DNA of 64,000 nt from Prochlorococcus sp. MIT 0701 (GTDB taxonomy: Bacteria; Cyanobacteriota; Cyanobacteriia; PCC-6307; Cyanobiaceae): assembly GCF_000760295.1 (NCBI RefSeq), contig NZ_JNBA01000009.1, forward strand, positions 23,830-87,829, written 5' to 3'. A program made the translations under genes and the position numbers. Below, one piece after another: positions 37,787-48,625 of this stretch (the stretch's first letter is position 1; every line of letters starts with the position of its first letter). A model generated the notes under the pieces. That model was not told the DNA's origin. It did not search any database and saw nothing but the letters and a program-made list of their open reading frames with translations.

Positions 37787-38863
37787 ATGGCCACGGCCGA
37801 GCAGGCACACACTGCGCTTGATCAAGTCAAGGATTCAGGCAGCGGCCGCTCGGCTCTTGAAATGGGATGGATTGACCAGGTCCGTGTCATTCCTCCTCGC
37901 GCCGTCATCCGCCTCACCTTGCCTGGATTTGCCCAAAGCCAAAGGGATCGATTGGCACAAGAAGCTCGACAAGTGCTCCTAGAACTCAACGGAATCAGTG
38001 AGGTACAAATTGAGCTTGGAGAAGCTGCCAGCCAGGGACCTATAGGCCAGGCGGGCCATGGACAATCTGCCGAGCCCCAGGCCATCCAAGGGGTTCGGCA
38101 GATTGTCGCCGTAAGCAGTGGTAAGGGAGGTGTTGGCAAAAGCACCGTGGCCGTCAATCTGGCCTGCGCACTAGCCCAGGAGGGCCTAAGCGTGGGACTG
38201 CTCGATGCCGATATCTATGGACCAAATACTCCAACCATGCTTGGAGTCGCTGATCGCACGCCTGAGGTCAGCGGCAACGGTGCTGAGCAATGCATCATTC
38301 CGATCGAAAGTCATGGGATAGCCATGGTGTCGATGGGTCTGCTTATCGAGGAGAACCAACCAGTGATCTGGCGCGGCCCAATGCTCAACGGGATTATCCG
38401 CCAGTTCCTCTATCAAGCTTTGTGGGGGGAGCGGGATGTTTTGGTGGTCGATCTACCTCCAGGCACTGGCGATGCACAGTTGTCACTAGCGCAGGCAGTT
38501 CCCATTGCGGGGGTGGTGATTGTCACCACCCCCCAGAAAGTTTCACTGCAGGATGCTCGCCGAGGGCTGGCAATGTTCAAGCAAATGGGCGTCAACGTGC
38601 TTGGTGTGGTCGAAAACATGACCGCCTTCGTCCCCCCCGATCAACCAGAGCGTCGTTACGCCCTATTCGGCTCTGGAGGGGGAGAGCAGCTGGCGATGGA
38701 AAATAATGTCCCTCTGCTGGCACAGATCCCTATGGAAATGCCTGTGCAAGAGGGGGGTAATGAAGGTAGCCCCATCGTTCTTAGCCGACCCGAATCAGTG
38801 AGTGCCAAAGCCTTCAAGCAATTAGCCAAACAAGTTCTGGATTGCGCCTCCCAGGCCAGCTGA
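37787..38863 (+). CDS. mrp: Mrp/NBP35-family iron-sulfur carrier ATPase
   Basis: The 358-aa protein has an N-terminal DUF59/MIP18-like domain (about 1-85) and a P-loop domain with VSSGKGGVGKSTVAVNLACA, LLDADIYGPNTPTMLG and VDLPPGTGDAQLS. Such proteins bind and deliver Fe-S clusters in the cytoplasm. The usual C-terminal CxxC cluster ligand is not visible: the corresponding region reads VVENMTAFVPPDQPERRYAL, where many homologues have cysteines. RodA starts 2 nt after its stop. Confidence 0.93.
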   Translation: MATAEQAHTALDQVKDSGSGRSALEMGWIDQVRVIPPRAVIRLTLPGFAQSQRDRLAQEARQVLLELNGISEVQIELGEAASQGPIGQAGHGQSAEPQAIQGVRQIVAVSSGKGGVGKSTVAVNLACALAQEGLSVGLLDADIYGPNTPTMLGVADRTPEVSGNGAEQCIIPIESHGIAMVSMGLLIEENQPVIWRGPMLNGIIRQFLYQALWGERDVLVVDLPPGTGDAQLSLAQAVPIAGVVIVTTPQKVSLQDARRGLAMFKQMGVNVLGVVENMTAFVPPDQPERRYALFGSGGGEQLAMENNVPLLAQIPMEMPVQEGGNEGSPIVLSRPESVSAKAFKQLAKQVLDCASQAS

Positions 38864-38865
38864 CC

Positions 38866-40149
38866 ATGCTTTCAAGCCAGAGGCGGAGACGCAATGGTGG
38901 CAATTCCTTCCGTTCTAAGGGGCATCTACGCAGATGGTGGAAAGAACTGGATCTAGTGCTCTGGGGGGTGCCATTGGCCATGGTGATCCTTGCGGGCGTC
39001 CTGATCGCCAGCACTCAAAGACAGGCTGATTACGCCGACTGGTATCACCACTGGATCACCGCTGGACTGGGATGCTTGGTCGCTCTGTTGCTGGCCAGAT
39101 TGCCACTCCAGAAGCTTCGCCCGCTATTAATTCCCCTCTACGCACTCACTGTTCTGAGCCTGGTAGCCGTTCGCCTCATCGGCACCTCCGCCCTAGGCGC
39201 TCAGCGTTGGATCAGCATCGGTGGGGTGAATGTTCAGCCATCTGAATTCGCCAAACTTTCAGCAATCCTCCTTTTGGCAGCAGTACTTGACCGCCACCCG
39301 ATAGAACGCCCCATCGACCTGATGAGGCCTTTGGCCGTGATTTCTGTGCCCTGGACACTGGTCTTCCTGCAACCGGACCTCGGTAGTTCACTCGTGTTCG
39401 GCGCCTTGCTGGTGACAATGCTCTATTGGTCCAGCATGCCCTGGGAATGGGTCCTGTTGCTCCTATCACCTCTAGCGACAGCACTCCTTGCCGGTCTATG
39501 GCCTTGGACTCTCTGCGCATGGATCCCTCTGATGGGTTTCCTGGCCTATCGCTCACTGCCATGGAAACGCCTAGCCAGTTCGCTCACTTTGGCGTTGCAA
39601 GGAATCGTGGCTGTTACCACCCCTTGGCTTTGGTTGCATGGCCTCAAGGACTATCAAAGAGAACGGCTGGTGCTGTTTCTCGATCCCACCAAAGACCCCC
39701 TAGGTGGTGGCTATCACCTCCTGCAGAGCACTGTGGGCATTGGCTCTGGCGGTCTATTTGGCACAGGGCTGCTGCAAGGTCAACTCACCAAGCTACGTTT
39801 CATCCCCGAGCAGCACACCGATTTCATCTTTAGTGCCCTAGGGGAAGAAACTGGCTTCATAGGGACCATCCTTGTCGTAACAGGCTTCGCGCTACTAATG
39901 GGACGCCTACTACAAGTTGCCAGAGAAGCCCGCACTGACTTCGAATCACTGGTTGTCATAGGAGTCGCCACGATGGTGATGTTCCAAGTGGTCGTGAACA
40001 TCTTTATGACCATTGGCCTTGGTCCTGTAACTGGCATTCCCTTACCCTTTATGAGCTATGGCCGCTCAGCAATGGTGGTGAACTTCGTAGCACTTGGACT
40101 CTGTCTTTCGGTGGCACGCAGAGGCCACACAAGACTCAACAACTGGTGA
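38866..40149 (+). CDS. rodA: RodA/FtsW-type SEDS peptidoglycan glycosyltransferase
   Basis: The 427-aa polytopic protein polymerises lipid II in cell elongation. Family motifs include GAQRWISIGGVNVQPSEFAK and LFLDPTKDPLGGGYHLLQST, then FIPEQHTDFIFSALGEETGF and LPFMSYGRSAMVVNFVALGL. About ten membrane segments are visible. I use ATG 38866, 2 nt after mrp; an upstream GTG frame overlaps mrp. The stop overlaps the start of the kinase gene by 4 nt. Confidence 0.94.
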   Translation: MLSSQRRRRNGGNSFRSKGHLRRWWKELDLVLWGVPLAMVILAGVLIASTQRQADYADWYHHWITAGLGCLVALLLARLPLQKLRPLLIPLYALTVLSLVAVRLIGTSALGAQRWISIGGVNVQPSEFAKLSAILLLAAVLDRHPIERPIDLMRPLAVISVPWTLVFLQPDLGSSLVFGALLVTMLYWSSMPWEWVLLLLSPLATALLAGLWPWTLCAWIPLMGFLAYRSLPWKRLASSLTLALQGIVAVTTPWLWLHGLKDYQRERLVLFLDPTKDPLGGGYHLLQSTVGIGSGGLFGTGLLQGQLTKLRFIPEQHTDFIFSALGEETGFIGTILVVTGFALLMGRLLQVAREARTDFESLVVIGVATMVMFQVVVNIFMTIGLGPVTGIPLPFMSYGRSAMVVNFVALGLCLSVARRGHTRLNNW

Positions 40150-41537
40150 GTCATTCCATCTCGCTCACCACGATCCAACAACGACTTGCAGAAGGTGTCC
40201 CTCCTGGCCGGGTCGATGAAGCCACTGTTCGACGACTGTGGTGGGCAGCTCTGGACACCTTGCAAGACGACATCCTGCTGCCAATGAATCCTGAGAAGGG
40301 GCTTTGGCTGGCAGCACCCTTGCCTGCGCTCTACGAGCCAAGGCTGCTCGAACGCTTAAAAGGATGGGTCTGGGCACCAGACGAGCTCGAAAGCCTCCAT
40401 TCTCCCCAGGGCGGGCTCTTACCTCCCAGTCGTGTGAGGTCAATCCATGAGAGAAGCAATTCAGCCGTCGGGGGCTATCAACGTTTGCCACTGCGCCAGA
40501 GCGATGGCCACGAGCCCCTTCTGCTGATCATCACACCGGACGTTCAAATTGCCCTGGCCCTGCATGGCAAACCCGCAGAGCGCCATCTGCTGATGCGCAG
40601 TGATCAAGAAACCCTCAGTGATCTCCTGAAGATGCTGGACCTGAGACTTAACAGCGAAGACCCTGACCATGCCATTGAGCTTCGTCAGGCTTTGGCAGAC
40701 CTAGGACCTTTACAAAGCAACCCTGAACTAGAAAAAATCTTCTGGCCTCGACTTGCGGAACGGTTGGCCGGCATGGCCCCAAGTCTCACACTGCAACCGC
40801 TTGCTGAAAGATCACACCCGACCAAAGCCAGAGGAGAAGCCAATCAAGAAACGAGTGCTGAACTCATTCTGCTGGAGGCACTCACACATGAGGTGCGAAC
40901 CCCGCTAGCCACAATCCGAACCCTGATCCACACCTTGCTGCGGCGAAATGACCTTCCTGGTGTCGTAGTCAACCGTCTCAAACAGATCAATGCTGAGTGC
41001 ACTGAGCAAATTGATCGATTCGGCCTGATCTTTCATGCCGCAGAACTTCAACGACAGCCACCGGAAGCCTCCATGCTCGCCCATACCGACCTCGGCGCCA
41101 TGCTGGCAATGCTTCATCCAGCCTGGTGCCAGCAGCTCGAACGCCGCGGGGTAGAGCTCCAGCTCGATATCTCTCCTGATTTACCAGAGGTACTTAGTGA
41201 TCCAAGACGTCTTGAACCGATGCTGGGTGGACTAATTGATCGTACGAGCCGCGGCCTGCCAGCAGGTGGAAGCCTATCGCTCACGCTTCGCCCTGCAGGC
41301 CACCGCCTCAAGCTTCAAATCCTGAGCCAAATACCCAATATTGAAGAGCAAGCAGCCAGCGGTAAGGATCAAAACGCTGATCTAGGCCCAGTGCTGAGCT
41401 GGGATCCAAAAACCGGCAGCCTGCAACTCAGCCAAGCTGCAACCCAACGAATGCTTGCTAGCTTGGGTGGGTGGCTGACACAGCGTCGGGACAAAGGGCT
41501 CACAGTATTTTTTCCCATCGCTGAGGAAAAACTTTGA
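40146..41537 (+). CDS. Histidine-kinase-like protein with degenerate ATPase domain
   Basis: The 463-aa soluble protein has a unique N-terminal sensor region (about 1-230) and then a recognisable dimerisation and phosphoacceptor motif, LLEALTHEVRTPLATIRTLI, with the histidine intact. The catalytic part keeps an N-box-like place (RRLEPMLGGLIDRTSRGLPA) but has no asparagine there, and no D-x-G-x-G. It may be a phosphotransfer or signal-binding protein rather than an active kinase, or a divergent kinase; some picocyanobacterial kinases are similarly reduced. It is coupled to rodA. Confidence 0.8.
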   Translation: MSHSISLTTIQQRLAEGVPPGRVDEATVRRLWWAALDTLQDDILLPMNPEKGLWLAAPLPALYEPRLLERLKGWVWAPDELESLHSPQGGLLPPSRVRSIHERSNSAVGGYQRLPLRQSDGHEPLLLIITPDVQIALALHGKPAERHLLMRSDQETLSDLLKMLDLRLNSEDPDHAIELRQALADLGPLQSNPELEKIFWPRLAERLAGMAPSLTLQPLAERSHPTKARGEANQETSAELILLEALTHEVRTPLATIRTLIHTLLRRNDLPGVVVNRLKQINAECTEQIDRFGLIFHAAELQRQPPEASMLAHTDLGAMLAMLHPAWCQQLERRGVELQLDISPDLPEVLSDPRRLEPMLGGLIDRTSRGLPAGGSLSLTLRPAGHRLKLQILSQIPNIEEQAASGKDQNADLGPVLSWDPKTGSLQLSQAATQRMLASLGGWLTQRRDKGLTVFFPIAEEKL

Positions 41538-41655
41538 GCTCCAAAACAAGCCACAATGTTGACGGGTGTGAAGCTTGCTGCCAAGCAGTGCCATAGGGCA
41601 CAAAACGCAGTGCTACTTTTCACCAGTAACGGTATGCCGATTCTCGAGGTTACTC

Positions 41656-42084
41656 ATGACAGCAACGGCGTTGACAGGTCAGTATCCCAAGTATCTAGGG
41701 AGCACCGGGGGCCTTCTAAATTCCGCTGAAACCGAAGAGAAATACGCCATCACTTGGAGCAGCTCAACAGCTCAGGTGTTCGAACTACCCACTGGCGGCG
41801 CAGCAGAAATGAATGAGGGCGAGAACCTCATGTACTTCGCTCGCAAAGAACAATGCCTCGCCTTAGGCACTCAACTGCGTACGTTCAAACCCAAAATTGA
41901 GGACTACAAAATTTATCGCGTCTTCCCTGGCGGTGATACCGAATTCCTGCATCCAAAAGACGGCGTATTCCCCGAGAAAGTCAATGAAGGGAGGGTTATG
42001 GTGAACCTCAACAATCGCCGGATCGGAGAAAACGCCAATCCAGCGAAATTAAAATTCAGCGGTCGCAACACATACGACGCCTGA
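41656..42084 (+). CDS. psaD: Photosystem I reaction centre subunit II
   Basis: PsaD binds ferredoxin on the stromal side of photosystem I and anchors PsaC. The 142-aa product starts at ATG 41656 ([20 protein letters not shown]), and the conserved segments [24 protein letters not shown]-like [20 protein letters not shown] and [20 protein letters not shown] are intact. The frame upstream of this ATG is not homologous. Confidence 0.97.
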   Translation: MTATALTGQYPKYLGSTGGLLNSAETEEKYAITWSSSTAQVFELPTGGAAEMNEGENLMYFARKEQCLALGTQLRTFKPKIEDYKIYRVFPGGDTEFLHPKDGVFPEKVNEGRVMVNLNNRRIGENANPAKLKFSGRNTYDA

Positions 42085-42148
42085 ACTCCTTTCGCCTGAA
42101 GGGTACGGGGATCTTCAACGACTCGGCACCAGCTGCGAAGATTCCCTC

Positions 42149-43669
42149 ATGCTCAGCTCTGATCGTGCCCATTTCTTTGAGATGGCTGCTAGTGGTGCCA
42201 ATTTCATTCCTTTGGCCCACAGTTGGCCAGCGGATCTGGAGACCCCTCTCACAACTTGGTTAAAAGTTGGTGCAGGCAATCCCCCTGGGGTCTTACTAGA
42301 ATCGGTCGAAGGGGGGGAAACGCTCGGTCGTTGGAGTGTGGTGGCCTGCAATCCACTTTGGACCGCCACCTGCCGAGGCAATCAGCTCACACGTCGTTGG
42401 CGAGACGGACGAACCGATGAAGCCATCGGCAACCCTTTTGAAGGCCTCAGGCAATGGCTTGCTCCTTATCGCTCCGCAACCCTGCCAGGCCTACCCCCCC
42501 TTGGCCAGCTCTATGGCATGTGGGGTTTTGAACTGATCAAGTGGGTTGAACCAACAGTGCCCGTTCACTTGAGGGACAACAACGATCCACCTGATGGCAT
42601 CTGGATGCTGATGGACAGCATCTTGATCATTGACCAAGTCAAACGCCTCATCACTGCCGTGGCATACGCAGACCTGAGCGGGGAGCAAACGGCTAACGAC
42701 GCTTGGGACAAGGCACAAGCACGCATTCAAGACCTAGAAAAGTGCATGGCGGAACCACTTGCGCCGATTCAACCACTGCAATGGCAACCAAAAAGCCAAT
42801 CTCCACCTTCCACCATCAGTAACTACAGCCAACAAGGCTTTGAGGAGGCAGTTCAAACGGCCAAGCAACACATCGCAGCAGGTGATGTCTTCCAGCTTGT
42901 GATCAGTCAACGGCTCGAGACCAGAGTTCCTCAACAGCCACTTGAGCTCTACCGAAGTCTGCGGATGGTGAATCCTTCTCCATATATGGCTTTCTTTGAC
43001 TTCGGCGACTGGCAGCTGATTGGCTCAAGCCCGGAGGTCATGGTCAAGGCGGAGCCTGTCGCCGATGGCATTAAGGCCAGCCTTCGGCCTATTGCCGGCA
43101 CGCGTCCGCGTGGCTGCAACGAACTGGAGGATCAAAATCTAGAAGCAGAGTTGATGGCAGATCCCAAGGAACGAGCCGAGCATGTGATGTTGGTTGATCT
43201 TGGCCGCAATGACCTTGGACGCGTTTGCAAGCCGGGCAGTGTGACGGTGAAAGAGCTGATGGTGATCGAAAAATATTCCCACGTCATGCACATCGTCAGT
43301 GCAGTGGAAGGTTTGCTTGCCAAAGGCAAGGATGTTTGGGATCTACTCATGGCCTCATTCCCAGCAGGCACAGTCAGTGGCGCCCCAAAAATCAGGGCCA
43401 TGCAGCTCATTCATGAACTCGAACCCAACTCAAGAGGACCCTATTCAGGTGTGTATGGGTCCATAGATCTCAACGGTGCCCTGAATACAGCTATAACCAT
43501 TCGCACAATGATCGTGCACCCCCATCCTGAAGGCGGCTGTCAAGTCAAGGTTCAAGCAGGCGCTGGTGTGGTGGCCGATTCCATCCCCACCAATGAATAC
43601 GAAGAGACCCTCAACAAGGCAAGGGGCATGCTCACAGCCCTGGCCTGCCTCGAGTCCCACAAGTCATGA
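42149..43669 (+). CDS. trpE: Anthranilate synthase component I
   Basis: TrpE converts chorismate to anthranilate with TrpG. The 506-aa product has the LLES motif of the tryptophan feedback site (VLLESVEGGETLGRWSVVAC), and the chorismate-binding half with IKASLRPIAGTRPRG, HVMLVDLGRNDLGRV, ASFPAGTVSGAPKIRAMQLI and YSGVYGSIDLNGALNTAITI. It overlaps gshA by 4 nt (ATGA). Confidence 0.97.
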   Translation: MLSSDRAHFFEMAASGANFIPLAHSWPADLETPLTTWLKVGAGNPPGVLLESVEGGETLGRWSVVACNPLWTATCRGNQLTRRWRDGRTDEAIGNPFEGLRQWLAPYRSATLPGLPPLGQLYGMWGFELIKWVEPTVPVHLRDNNDPPDGIWMLMDSILIIDQVKRLITAVAYADLSGEQTANDAWDKAQARIQDLEKCMAEPLAPIQPLQWQPKSQSPPSTISNYSQQGFEEAVQTAKQHIAAGDVFQLVISQRLETRVPQQPLELYRSLRMVNPSPYMAFFDFGDWQLIGSSPEVMVKAEPVADGIKASLRPIAGTRPRGCNELEDQNLEAELMADPKERAEHVMLVDLGRNDLGRVCKPGSVTVKELMVIEKYSHVMHIVSAVEGLLAKGKDVWDLLMASFPAGTVSGAPKIRAMQLIHELEPNSRGPYSGVYGSIDLNGALNTAITIRTMIVHPHPEGGCQVKVQAGAGVVADSIPTNEYEETLNKARGMLTALACLESHKS

Positions 43670-44808
43670 ATACCAGGCTGCTACTTAAGGGGTTTGAAGT
43701 GGAGCTTTTCACAGGACGCTTCAGCGGTGAGCACGTCGGCGTAGCAACAGCCGCCGCAAGCGATCTCTCTGATTTCGTCACCGAACCAGACCACCGAAAT
43801 CTGGAATACATCACTGAGCCCAATCAACACTACGGCCCATTGAGGGAAGCCCTGTTGGCTCCGAGGCGAAGACTGCGTCAATGGTTGGTTCCACGTCAGC
43901 TCACCTTGATTCCTGGTAGCACCCTCAGCCTGGGCGACAGTCATCGCTTTGAACGTTCTGATCCGCTCAACCCTTATCACGATTTGATTGAGGCCAACTA
44001 CGGCACCAGGGTGGTCACCACCAGTGTCCACATCAACCTAGGGATTGAAGATCTACCGCTGCTATTTACTGCACTGCGCTTGGTGCGTTGTGAAGCAGCC
44101 CTCTTTCTTGCCCTGAGTGCAAGCTCCCCCTTCCTCGATAGCAAGCCCACGGGGAGCCACTCTCAGCGATGGCTGCAATTCCCACTCACTCCAGAGCGGG
44201 TGCCACTCTTCCAAAACCATCCTGACTATGTCGCTTGGGTTGAAGCACAACTAGACACTGGCACGATGCAAAATGAGCGTCATCTATGGACCTCAGTACG
44301 GCCAAACGGACCTCGCCGCCCCTATCAACTCAACCGTCTAGAGCTGCGCATCTGCGACTTAATCACCGATCCCGATGTTCTGCTCGCAGTGACTGCCCTA
44401 ATCGAACTGCGAGTACTCAGCCTTCTTCAGAACCCAAACCAACTGGATCCTCTGAAAGTGAGTCAACTAACCACCGATGAACTTGCTGATCTTTGTGATG
44501 CAAATGATTCTGCTGTCGCTCAAATGAGCTTGGACGCAACCCTGCACCACTGGCGAGATGGGAGCCCCATCCTTTGCCGCTCCTGGATCGAGACATTGTT
44601 GGAGGAAGTCATTCCGATCAGTAGAGATCTGGGTCTGGAGGAACAACTTGCACCGCTGCATGCAGTCCTAAATAAGGGCAATCAAGCCATGCAATGGCTA
44701 CAAGACTATGCCGATGGCAAGTCTGTGGAGGCTGTCATTCAAGACAGCATTGCCGAAATGAACGCCGAAGAGCTCCACACAAGCAAAGCCGAGGCCATTT
44801 TGGGATGA
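43666..44808 (+). CDS. gshA: Glutamate-cysteine ligase, cyanobacterial type
   Basis: This enzyme makes gamma-glutamylcysteine, the first step to glutathione. The 380-aa product matches the cyanobacterial GCS2-like group: [12 protein letters not shown] at the start, [40 protein letters not shown], and [20 protein letters not shown]. It is coupled to trpE upstream and to ppc downstream, whose ATG overlaps its stop. Confidence 0.9.
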   Translation: MNTRLLLKGFEVELFTGRFSGEHVGVATAAASDLSDFVTEPDHRNLEYITEPNQHYGPLREALLAPRRRLRQWLVPRQLTLIPGSTLSLGDSHRFERSDPLNPYHDLIEANYGTRVVTTSVHINLGIEDLPLLFTALRLVRCEAALFLALSASSPFLDSKPTGSHSQRWLQFPLTPERVPLFQNHPDYVAWVEAQLDTGTMQNERHLWTSVRPNGPRRPYQLNRLELRICDLITDPDVLLAVTALIELRVLSLLQNPNQLDPLKVSQLTTDELADLCDANDSAVAQMSLDATLHHWRDGSPILCRSWIETLLEEVIPISRDLGLEEQLAPLHAVLNKGNQAMQWLQDYADGKSVEAVIQDSIAEMNAEELHTSKAEAILG

Positions 44809-47800
44809 TCATGGCCAAACCTGAGTCCACCAGCGCGTCGATGCAGCAGTCCTCCGCCCAAAAACCTGATTGCGATCAGCCCAGGGCAATCTTGGAAGGA
44901 CAGCAGCCAGGACGCTTACTGCAGAACCGCCTTGAACTGGTGGAAGACCTTTGGCAAACGGTGCTACGCAGCGAATGTCCACCGGATCAGGCAGAACGAC
45001 TGCTTCGACTTAAGCAACTCAGTGAACCTTTGGCCCTTGAAGGGGCTGATGAAAACAGCACTAGCACGGCAATCGTGCTGTTGATCAAAGAGATGGACCT
45101 GGCCGAAGCGATCACCGCAGCACGCGCCTTCTCCCTCTATTTCCAACTGGTAAATATCCTCGAGCAACGAATCGAGGAAGACAGCTACCTGGCCAGCATG
45201 TCTTCTGGCAAAGGAAATAATGACCAAGACAAACTCTATGACCCCTTTGCTCCACCACTCGCCACTCAGACAGACCCAGCCACATTCAGGGAGCTGTTTG
45301 AACGACTTCGCCGTCTCAACGTGCCCCCAGCTCAGCTGGAGACCCTTCTACAGGAGATGGATATCCGCCTAGTTTTCACTGCTCATCCCACTGAAATCGT
45401 CCGTCATACCGTTCGCCATAAGCAACGCAGGGTTGCAAGCCTGTTGCAACAGTTGCAATCAGATCCAACAACATCGATATCTGAGAAAGAAATCCTGAGG
45501 CTGCAGCTTGAGGAGGAGATCAGGCTCTGGTGGCGTACCGATGAGCTTCATCAGTTCAAGCCCTCCGTTCTGGATGAGGTGGATTACGCCCTCCACTATT
45601 TCCAACAGGTGCTTTTTGATGCCATGCCCCAGCTACGGCGACGCCTGATAACCGCAATGGCCGAGAGCTATCCGGACGTACACATTCCACAAGCTGCCTT
45701 CTGCACCTTTGGATCTTGGGTTGGATCAGATCGAGACGGCAATCCTTCCGTTACACCAGAAATTACCTGGCGCACTGCCTGTTATCAACGTCAGCTGATG
45801 CTGGAGCGCTATGTCAATGCCGTTCAAAGCCTCCGTGATCAACTCAGCATCTCCATGCAATGGAGCCAGGTAAGCACTCCACTGTTGGAGTCCCTGGAAA
45901 TGGACCGGCTTCGATTCCCCGAGGTTTACGAGGAACGGGCAGCCCGCTATCGACTCGAGCCTTACCGCCTCAAACTCAGCTACACCCTGGAGAGGTTGAA
46001 ACTCACTCAACAACGCAACCAGCAATTGGCCGAAGCAGGCTGGCAAACCCCACCAGAAGGCCTCAACCCCAGCCCCAATGTGATTAGTGCGGGAGAAGCC
46101 CTTCACTACAAATCAGTAGCAGAATTCCGCAGCGACCTGGAACTGATCCGCAACAGCCTGGTCAGCACAGATCTGAGCTGTGAGCCTCTGGATACCCTCT
46201 TAAATCAGGTCCACATCTTCGCTTTCTCACTAGCCAGCCTCGACATCCGTCAGGAGAGCAATCGCCACAGCGATGCTCTCGACGAAGTAACCCGTTACCT
46301 AAACCTCCCTAAGGCCTATGGCGAAATGCCCGAAAGTGAGCGGGTGGAATGGTTAATGGAGGAACTACAGACTCGCCGCCCCCTGATCCCCTCTGCCGTT
46401 ATCTGGTCGCCCAGTACAGCAGAAACAGTGGCCGTGTTTCGCATGCTGCACCGACTGCAGGAGGAATTCGGCAGCCGAATCTGCCGCACATATGTGATCT
46501 CAATGAGTCACTCAGTCTCAGATCTACTCGAAGTGCTGCTGCTAGCCAAAGAAGCCGGCCTCGTGGATCCGGCGGCTGGCCATGCAGAACTGCTTGTGGT
46601 GCCCCTCTTCGAAACCGTAGAGGATCTCCAGCGGGCTCCAGCAGTGATGGAGGCACTTTTGAATTCACCTGTCTACCGCAATTTGCTCCCTCGTGTCAGT
46701 GAACAGGTCCAACCTCTGCAGGAGCTGATGCTGGGCTATTCGGACAGCAACAAAGACTCCGGATTTCTCTCCAGCAATTGGGAGATCCATCAAGCCCAAA
46801 TTGCCCTGCAAGATCTAGCTAACCGCCAGGGTGTGGCTCTGCGCCTGTTCCATGGACGCGGTGGATCTGTTGGCAGAGGAGGCGGCCCCGCCTACCAAGC
46901 AATCCTTGCCCAACCAAGCGGAACCGTGCGCGGCCGAATCAAGATCACTGAGCAGGGAGAAGTGCTGGCATCGAAATACAGCCTGCCCGAGCTAGCCCTT
47001 TACAACCTAGAAACATTCACAACGGCCGTCCTGCAGAACAGTCTGGTAACCAACCAGCTGGATGCCACCCCAAGTTGGAACCAACTGATGACCAGACTGG
47101 CTGGCCGTTCACGTGAGCACTATCGGGCCCTCGTCCACAACAACCCTGATCTGGTGGCCTTCTTCCAACAGGTCACGCCGATCGAAGAAATCAGCAAATT
47201 GCAAATCTCCAGCCGTCCTGCTCGACGCAAAAGCGGCGCCAAGGACCTCTCTAGCCTGCGAGCGATCCCCTGGGTCTTTGGCTGGACGCAAAGTCGCTTC
47301 CTACTACCGAGCTGGTTTGGCGTGGGAACAGCCTTAGCCGCCGAAGTCGAATCAGACGCTGACCAGCTTGACCTTCTGCGCAGACTGCACCAACGCTGGC
47401 CATTCTTCCGAATGCTGATCTCCAAGGTGGAGATGACCCTTTCAAAAGTAGACCTAGACCTGGCCCATCACTACATGACTAGCCTTGGCAGCGAAGATTA
47501 CCGTGAAGCCTTTAACCGTATCTTCGAGATCATCGAAACGGAGTACAGCCTCACCCGCCGGTTGGTCTTAAACATCACAGGACAACCCAGGTTGCTCGGG
47601 GCCGATCCCGCCCTACAGCAATCAGTAGATCTTCGCAATCGCACGATCGTGCCACTTGGTTTTCTGCAAGTGGCCCTGCTTCGCAAACTGCGTGATCAGA
47701 ACCGGCAGCCACCAATGAACGAGGCTGGCGATGGTCGCACTTACAGCCGCAGCGAACTGCTAAGAGGCGCACTGCTCACCATTAACGGCATTGCTGCAGG

Positions 47801-47819
47801 CATGCGCAACACCGGTTAA
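44805..47819 (+). CDS. ppc: Phosphoenolpyruvate carboxylase
   Basis: The 1004-aa enzyme fixes bicarbonate to PEP, giving oxaloacetate. Landmarks are [19 protein letters not shown] with the catalytic histidine, [35 protein letters not shown] and [21 protein letters not shown] take ATG 44805, overlapping the gshA stop; ATG 44811 is equally plausible. Length and motifs are complete. Confidence 0.97.
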   Translation: MIMAKPESTSASMQQSSAQKPDCDQPRAILEGQQPGRLLQNRLELVEDLWQTVLRSECPPDQAERLLRLKQLSEPLALEGADENSTSTAIVLLIKEMDLAEAITAARAFSLYFQLVNILEQRIEEDSYLASMSSGKGNNDQDKLYDPFAPPLATQTDPATFRELFERLRRLNVPPAQLETLLQEMDIRLVFTAHPTEIVRHTVRHKQRRVASLLQQLQSDPTTSISEKEILRLQLEEEIRLWWRTDELHQFKPSVLDEVDYALHYFQQVLFDAMPQLRRRLITAMAESYPDVHIPQAAFCTFGSWVGSDRDGNPSVTPEITWRTACYQRQLMLERYVNAVQSLRDQLSISMQWSQVSTPLLESLEMDRLRFPEVYEERAARYRLEPYRLKLSYTLERLKLTQQRNQQLAEAGWQTPPEGLNPSPNVISAGEALHYKSVAEFRSDLELIRNSLVSTDLSCEPLDTLLNQVHIFAFSLASLDIRQESNRHSDALDEVTRYLNLPKAYGEMPESERVEWLMEELQTRRPLIPSAVIWSPSTAETVAVFRMLHRLQEEFGSRICRTYVISMSHSVSDLLEVLLLAKEAGLVDPAAGHAELLVVPLFETVEDLQRAPAVMEALLNSPVYRNLLPRVSEQVQPLQELMLGYSDSNKDSGFLSSNWEIHQAQIALQDLANRQGVALRLFHGRGGSVGRGGGPAYQAILAQPSGTVRGRIKITEQGEVLASKYSLPELALYNLETFTTAVLQNSLVTNQLDATPSWNQLMTRLAGRSREHYRALVHNNPDLVAFFQQVTPIEEISKLQISSRPARRKSGAKDLSSLRAIPWVFGWTQSRFLLPSWFGVGTALAAEVESDADQLDLLRRLHQRWPFFRMLISKVEMTLSKVDLDLAHHYMTSLGSEDYREAFNRIFEIIETEYSLTRRLVLNITGQPRLLGADPALQQSVDLRNRTIVPLGFLQVALLRKLRDQNRQPPMNEAGDGRTYSRSELLRGALLTINGIAAGMRNTG

Positions 47820-48273
47820 AACCACCTTGCTTGCCTTTCTTCAACAGCCCGAACTCCCCCCCGGCTTCCGGCTCGACCTTGAACAGCCACCCAATCCTCG
47901 AGCACTCAACAAACTTCTCGCTCGTTGTAGAGAAGCCACTCACACCCCAGAGCAATGGGCCCTGGCCTTTGAGCGAAGCGTTTGGCATCTAAGCATTGTC
48001 GAACAAGCAAACGGAACCCTGGTTGGTTTTGTGCGCGCCACAAGCGACCATGGCCTCAATGTCAACCTCTGGAATCTCGTCGCCCAACCCGGCTCATTAC
48101 AAGGACAATTGCTTGCAGTTCTCGTGCATCAAGCGCTTGAGAATTTGCGCCGCATTCTGCCTGGTTGCAGCATCTCAATATTGGCACCTGCCAACTCCCT
48201 CCAAGCATTGAAGGATCAAGGCTTCATCGTTGATCCTGATGGCATACGAGCAATGAGTTATCGACTCCGCTAA
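47791..48273 (+). CDS. GNAT-family N-acetyltransferase
   Basis: The frame opens at TTG 47791, overlapping the ppc end; a TTG at 47827 is an alternative. The fold pattern is GNAT-like: [20 protein letters not shown] (strands), [20 protein letters not shown] (acetyl-CoA loop with a weak Q-x-x-G-x-G/Q equivalent) and [20 protein letters not shown] (helix with a family-typical ending). The substrate is unknown. Confidence 0.7.
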   Translation: MLQACATPVKTTLLAFLQQPELPPGFRLDLEQPPNPRALNKLLARCREATHTPEQWALAFERSVWHLSIVEQANGTLVGFVRATSDHGLNVNLWNLVAQPGSLQGQLLAVLVHQALENLRRILPGCSISILAPANSLQALKDQGFIVDPDGIRAMSYRLR

Positions 48274-48464
48274 GTCGTCGAGTCAACATCGTTATCGGAT
48301 CCTTCCTGCAGCGATCAAAACCACGCTTGTAACCCAAGCATGGCGAGAGAAGTGCAGCACTCTGGCCATCTTTGCTTGGCCTACTACAACCTGAATTGAG
48401 ATCAGCGCCTCAGCTGAACAATGCCACTGACGACGCTTGAAGAGTGTGGGAGCTAAAGCAAATA

Positions 48465-48538
48465 CGAGCATGGAGGGACTCGAACCCCCGACCCTCAGAA
48501 CCGGAATCTGATGCTCTATCCAACTGAGCTACATGCCC
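48465..48538 (-). tRNA. tRNA-Arg (CCG)
   Basis: This is a 74-nt cloverleaf. The acceptor GGGCATG pairs with CATGCTC with one G-U pair, the discriminator is G, the anticodon loop is TTCCGGT giving CCG, and the T-arm contains GTTCGAGTC. No integration scar is seen beside it. Confidence 0.95.
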
Positions 48539-48625
48539 ACAAATATCGGCTGGATGCCGCTATATGAGAGCAACTCTCAAGCCCCCTCAATCAAGGTACC
48601 TTAACCTCATGCCGCTCCAAGACCG

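Noticed and set aside
46399..46668. Minus ORF inside ppc
   Set aside because: Plain antisense shadow of a fully conserved enzyme gene.
48465..48538. tRNA-Arg as a second integration hotspot
   Set aside because: No duplicate of its 3' end and no integrase were found around it in this window.
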